From Elusimicrobia bacterium RIFCSPLOWO2_01_FULL_64_13 (GTDB taxonomy: Bacteria; Elusimicrobiota; Elusimicrobia; 2-02-FULL-39-32): a DNA stretch of 10,031 bases. The stretch's first letter is position 1, and each line of letters begins with the position of its first letter. This document shows, in pieces, positions 6,516 through 10,031 of this stretch. Location of the stretch: the NCBI GenBank assembly GCA_001800095.1, contig MGUT01000039.1:1-10031 (forward strand), written 5' to 3'. The notes beneath the pieces are model-generated. The model ran no database searches and was not told where the DNA came from. It saw only the letters and a program-made list of their open reading frames with translations. The position numbers were made by a program, and so were the translations under genes.

Positions 6516-7450
6516 CCGTCACGACCGAATTCTGGATCGTCTTCAACCTGGTCATCGCCGTCATGCTTTTCGTGGACCTGAACGTCGTCCACAAGAAGGC
6601 CCACGCCGTCACCCCGAAGGAGGCGGCCTTCTGGGTGGTGTTCTGGATCGGACTCGCCCTCTGTTTCAACGCCGGCATCCACCGCTTCATGGGACCGGAG
6701 AAGGCCATCCAGTTCTTCACCGGCTACGTGATCGAAGAATCCTTGAGCGTGGACAACCTCTTCGTCTTTTTGATGATCTTCAAATACTTCTCGGTGCCTC
6801 CCCAATACCAGCCCCGCGTCCTCCACTGGGGGATCCTGGGGGCGGTCGTCATGAGGTTCCTTTTCATCTTCGGCGGCGTGGCGATCCTGAACAGGTTCCA
6901 CTGGGTCATATACGTGTTCGGGGGCCTGCTCGTCTTTACCGCGGTGAAGATGGCTTTCGAGGAGGAAAGGAAGATCGATCCCGAAAAGAACTGGGTGCTC
7001 AAGGCCTTCCGCAAGGTCATGCCCATCGCGCTCCGGGATTTCGTGGACGAGAGGTTCTTCATCCGTGTGAACGGGGTCCTGCACGCCACGCCCCTCTTCG
7101 TGGTGCTCCTGGTGATGGAGAGCTCCGATATCATCTTCGCCATGGACTCGATCCCGGCCATCTTCGCCATCACCACGGACCCCTTCATCGTCTACACCTC
7201 CAACGTGTTCGCCATCCTCGGCCTGCGCGCCCTCTTTTTTCTCTTGAGCAGCATCATGCCTCTTTTCCGTTACCTGAAGTACGGCATCTCGCTCATCCTG
7301 GCCTACGTGGGCGTGAAGATGCTGGTCATGGGTTGGTTCAAGATCCCGACCGCCGTATCCCTGGGGGTCATCGTCGTCGTGCTGACGGCGTCGGTGCTCC
7401 TGTCGCTCTTCATCAAGGATTCGAGCCGGGAAGGGTCCCCGGCCGCCTAA
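6512..7450 (+). CDS. TerC/Alx-family integral membrane protein
   Basis: A 312-residue polytopic inner-membrane protein of the TerC family, whose members include tellurium-resistance TerC and E. coli Alx, linked to manganese export; metal efflux is the best guess here. About nine hydrophobic segments can be seen (roughly 8-28, 39-57, 69-91, 105-126, 130-150, 194-213, 226-247, 256-276, 281-303). Family acidic motifs are present: VDLN (21-24), EESLSVDNLFVF (75-86) and MESSDIIFAMDSIPAIFAI (202-220), giving Asp22, Glu76, Asp81, Glu203, Asp206 and Asp212 within or next to membrane helices. ATG 6512 overlaps the desulfurase stop (ATGA) and has no Shine-Dalgarno, so translation is probably coupled. 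An upstream in-frame start at 6434 would add a Pro/Arg-rich, non-membrane leader lying wholly inside the desulfurase gene and is rejected. It resembles the Alx branch in length and motifs; no ter cluster is nearby. Confidence 0.93.
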   Translation: MTVTTEFWIVFNLVIAVMLFVDLNVVHKKAHAVTPKEAAFWVVFWIGLALCFNAGIHRFMGPEKAIQFFTGYVIEESLSVDNLFVFLMIFKYFSVPPQYQPRVLHWGILGAVVMRFLFIFGGVAILNRFHWVIYVFGGLLVFTAVKMAFEEERKIDPEKNWVLKAFRKVMPIALRDFVDERFFIRVNGVLHATPLFVVLLVMESSDIIFAMDSIPAIFAITTDPFIVYTSNVFAILGLRALFFLLSSIMPLFRYLKYGISLILAYVGVKMLVMGWFKIPTAVSLGVIVVVLTASVLLSLFIKDSSREGSPAA

Positions 7451-7454
7451 GGAG
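7451..7454 (+). promoter_or_regulatory. Ribosome binding site of the UPF0182 gene
   Basis: GGAG directly follows the TerC stop and lies 5 bases before ATG 7460. It is the only clear Shine-Dalgarno at an internal junction of the operon and fixes the start. Confidence 0.7.
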
Positions 7455-7459
7455 AAGCC

Positions 7460-10031
7460 ATGCCGTCCATCAAGAAGTGGAACCTTTTCATCTATTTCGT
7501 CATCTTCATGGTCCTGTCCACGGCCGGCAAGGCCGTCAAGCTCGTCACCGACTACTGGTGGTTCCAGGAGCTGGGTTTCACGGAGATTTTCACCAAGACC
7601 CTGTCGGCGCAGCTGGCCCTCGGGATCGGGGCGGCGGTCCTGGCCTGGGCCGTTCTCCTCCTCAACTGGCGGTCGGCGCGCCGGGCGCGGCGCAAGCCCT
7701 TCATCATTTTCGGGCCGGAGGTCTCCGTGGCCGGTCCGTTCCAGCAGCTGGGGGAGATCGGGCCGCTCGTGGACGCCCTCATGCTCTTCGCCATCCTCGC
7801 CGGGGGGGTTCTCATCGGCAGCTGGTCCGCCGGGCATTGGGAATCGACCCTCAAGTTCTTCCACGCCTCGTCCTTCGGATGGAATGACCCCGTTTTCGGC
7901 CGGGACGCCGGCTTCTACGTCTTCCAGGTGCCTTTCCTCAAGTTCCTCTACCATTACGCCCTGACCGTGACGGTCCTGTCCATGCTCGTGAGCGTGGCGA
8001 TGCACGCGGCTGGCCGGCTGATCGTGATCGTGCCGGGAGGGTTCGAGGCCGCGCCCGCGGTCAAGACCCATTTCGCCGTCCTGGGCGGCTGCCTCGCGCT
8101 CCTGGTCGCGTTCCATTTCCAGTTCGCGATGTTCGACCTCCTCCATTTCCAGCGCGAGATCGCTCCGGGGGCCGGCTACTCCCAGCTGAACGCGTTCCTC
8201 CCGGGCTTGAAAGTCCTGCGGGTGGTCGCGGTCCTGGCCGCGCTCCTTTTATGGGCGAGCCCCTGGTTCGCCGACGCCCGCATCCTTTTCGGGGCGATAC
8301 TCCTGCTCGTGGGCGGGACCATACTCGCCCGCGTCTACGCGCAGGTCGTGCAGAAATTCGAGGTGGCCCCGAACGAGCTCGTGAGGGAGGAGCCCTTCAT
8401 CCGGCTGGGCATCGAGAACACCCGCCGCGCCTACGGCCTCGACGGCGCGCAGGAGCTGGAGTTCGATCCCCAGGAGAACCTGGACGCGGCCGCGCTGCAG
8501 AGGAACCACCTGACCCTGAACAACATCCGGCTGTGGGAGCACCGGCCGTTGCGGACCACCTACAGCCAGCTCCAGGAGATACGCACCTACTACGATTTTT
8601 TGGACGCCGACAACGACCGTTACGTCGTGGACGGCGAATACCGCCAGGTCATGCTCTCCATGCGGGAGCTGGTCCCGGAGAGCCTGCCTTCCCGCATCTG
8701 GATCAACGAGCACCTGACCTACACCCACGGCTACGGGCTCTGCCTCGGGCCCGTGAACCAGATCTCGGCGGAAGGGCTGCCGGAGTTCTTCATCAAGGAC
8801 ATCCCTCCCAAGTCCTCCACGAACATCCGCGTGACGCGGCCGGAGATCTACTACGGCGAGTCGAGGACCAAATACGCCATCACCAACACCCTGGCCAAGG
8901 AGTTCGACTACCCGTCCGGCGACGAGAACGTTTATTCGGACTACGCCGGGAAGGGCGGGGTGCCCGCCGGCGGGCTTCTCCGGCGGATCCTCTTCGCCGT
9001 CCGCTTCGGCGAGCTCAAGATCCTCTTCTCGAAGGATATCACCCCCGGCAGCCGGTTCCTCTATTACCGCTCCGTGCGGGAACGGATGGACCAATGCGCG
9101 CCCTTTCTGCGGTTCGACAACGATCCTTACGTGGTCATCTCCAAGGAAGGGAGGCTTTTCTGGATGGTGGACGGCTATTCCATCACCGACCGCTATCCCT
9201 ACTCCGAGAACGTCCAGGGCCTGAACTACATCCGCAATTCGGTCAAGGCCACCATCGACGCCTACGACGGCGCGGTCACCCTGTACGTGGCGGACCCTTC
9301 GGACCCCATCGTGAAGACCTATTCCGGCATCTTCCCCGGGATATTCCAGCCCCTGGACGCCATGCCCGAGGACCTCCGCAGCCACATCCGCTACCCGCAG
9401 ACCCTCCTCGACATCCAGGCCAGGATCTTCGCGGTCTACCACATGACGGACCCGCAGATCTTCTACAACAAGGAGGACCTGTGGAAGATCCCCCTGCGCA
9501 CGGCCGGCGGCCGCTCGGAGGTCATGCAGCCCTACTACACCATCATGAAGCTGGCCGGCGTGGGGAATAGGGAGGAATTCATCCTCATGGTGCCCTTCAC
9601 GCCATCCAACAAGGAGAACATGATCGCCTGGATGGCGGCCCGCTGCGACGCGCCCAACTACGGCAAGCTCCTGGTCTATAATTTTCCCAAACAGAAGCTC
9701 GTCTACGGGCCCCAGCAGATCGAGTCGCGCATCGACCAGGACGCGGAGATCTCCAAACAGCTCACCCTCTGGAACCAGGGCGGCAGCCGGGTGGAGCGCG
9801 GCAGCCTCCTCGTGATCCCGGTGGACCAGTCGCTCCTCTACGTCCAGCCCCTGTACCTCGAGGCCTCGGGCGGGGGCCTGCCCGAGTTGAAGCGCGTGAT
9901 CGCGGCCTACGGCAATTCCATCGCCATGGAGGAGAACCTCGAGCTTTGCCTGGACAGGATATTCGGCGGCGGAGGCCGGCGGCCGCGCGCCGCGGGCTCC
10001 GCGGCCGCTTCCGGCGCGGACGATCTCTCCG
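7460..10031 (+). CDS. UPF0182 (COG1615) family membrane protein, 3' end cut by window
   Basis: 857 codons are present without interruption, and the gene runs off the right edge; family members are about 900-1000 residues, so little is missing. The N-terminal 300 residues hold about seven hydrophobic segments (roughly 8-29, 48-70, 102-121, 163-185, 204-225, 250-270, 273-295). The remainder is a large, mainly hydrophilic domain expected on the outer face of the inner membrane. Family-like stretches are WNDPVFGRDAGFYVFQVPF (141-159), then EVAPNELVREEPFI (301-314) followed by IENTRRAYGLD. Later come WMVDGYSITDRYPYSE and FNYIRNSVKATIDAYDG-like text (here LNYIRNSVKATIDAYDG). The last visible residues (GGGGRRPRAAGSAAASGADD) are a low-complexity Gly/Ala linker. 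The biochemical role of this family is not established to my knowledge. Position right after TerC suggests an envelope function under the same control; I do not assign one. Confidence 0.92.
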   Translation, partial: MPSIKKWNLFIYFVIFMVLSTAGKAVKLVTDYWWFQELGFTEIFTKTLSAQLALGIGAAVLAWAVLLLNWRSARRARRKPFIIFGPEVSVAGPFQQLGEIGPLVDALMLFAILAGGVLIGSWSAGHWESTLKFFHASSFGWNDPVFGRDAGFYVFQVPFLKFLYHYALTVTVLSMLVSVAMHAAGRLIVIVPGGFEAAPAVKTHFAVLGGCLALLVAFHFQFAMFDLLHFQREIAPGAGYSQLNAFLPGLKVLRVVAVLAALLLWASPWFADARILFGAILLLVGGTILARVYAQVVQKFEVAPNELVREEPFIRLGIENTRRAYGLDGAQELEFDPQENLDAAALQRNHLTLNNIRLWEHRPLRTTYSQLQEIRTYYDFLDADNDRYVVDGEYRQVMLSMRELVPESLPSRIWINEHLTYTHGYGLCLGPVNQISAEGLPEFFIKDIPPKSSTNIRVTRPEIYYGESRTKYAITNTLAKEFDYPSGDENVYSDYAGKGGVPAGGLLRRILFAVRFGELKILFSKDITPGSRFLYYRSVRERMDQCAPFLRFDNDPYVVISKEGRLFWMVDGYSITDRYPYSENVQGLNYIRNSVKATIDAYDGAVTLYVADPSDPIVKTYSGIFPGIFQPLDAMPEDLRSHIRYPQTLLDIQARIFAVYHMTDPQIFYNKEDLWKIPLRTAGGRSEVMQPYYTIMKLAGVGNREEFILMVPFTPSNKENMIAWMAARCDAPNYGKLLVYNFPKQKLVYGPQQIESRIDQDAEISKQLTLWNQGGSRVERGSLLVIPVDQSLLYVQPLYLEASGGGLPELKRVIAAYGNSIAMEENLELCLDRIFGGGGRRPRAAGSAAASGADDLS

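Noticed and set aside
5897..8146. A 749-codon minus-strand open frame opposite the desulfurase, TerC and UPF0182 genes
   Set aside because: It spans three real genes on the other strand and its His/Glu/Asp-rich text is typical of a shadow frame.
8251..9570. A 439-codon plus-strand frame and a 397-codon minus-strand frame inside the UPF0182 gene
   Set aside because: Both are out of frame with the uninterrupted UPF0182 protein and have no domain signal.
1..10031. Defence system, CRISPR array, prophage or toxin-antitoxin module
   Set aside because: No repeats, nucleases, integrases or small paired genes of such systems were seen; the patatin protein lacks the partner genes (for example a cyclic-nucleotide synthase) of CBASS-type systems, and its neighbour is uvrA.

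Overview
The window is a GC-rich bacterial chromosomal segment, densely packed with housekeeping and envelope genes in two divergent transcription units. There is no phage, insertion sequence, CRISPR array or RNA gene that I can see. Gene content (UvrA, a class I-type bacterial HisRS, a NifS/IscS-like cysteine desulfurase, TerC, UPF0182) is bacterial. The codon use of every gene except one is strongly G/C-ending. The phylum cannot be fixed from this stretch; an uncultured GC-rich lineage is plausible, but that is only an impression.

Leftward unit (bases 1-3119, minus strand): a gene for a three-part protein (cyclic-nucleotide-binding domain, degenerate MinD/ParA-like domain, patatin phospholipase domain), then uvrA 13 bases downstream, cut off by the window edge after 366 codons.

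Control region (3120-3254): 135 bases holding two divergent sigma70-type promoters. Their -35 boxes lie on the same bases, inside an 11-bp palindrome (3150-3160). A second inverted repeat, ACCAG-N8-CTGGT (3159-3176), lies between the -35 and -10 of the rightward promoter. A GC-rich stem-loop may form in the rightward leader.

Rightward unit (3255 to the window end, plus strand): a Crp/Fnr-family regulator, hisS, a cysteine desulfurase, a TerC/Alx-type membrane protein and a UPF0182 membrane protein (truncated by the window edge). The junctions are a 1-base gap, a GTGA overlap, an ATGA overlap and a 9-base gap, so this looks like one polycistronic operon with translational coupling. A plausible theme is a Crp-family regulator co-expressed with translation, sulfur/Fe-S and membrane metal-homeostasis functions, but no direct functional link is shown.

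Two things stand out. First, hisS is a sharp low-GC island (hand-counted 60-base blocks of 37-45% GC, against 68-83% in neighbours) that fits its reading frame almost to the base while the operon stays intact. This suggests in-place replacement by a foreign orthologue. Second, the two divergent genes both encode cyclic-nucleotide-type sensor domains. The regulator keeps the Glu/Arg-Ser pocket residues, whereas the patatin protein has lost the Glu and also carries altered residues in its Walker A-like and oxyanion-hole loops.
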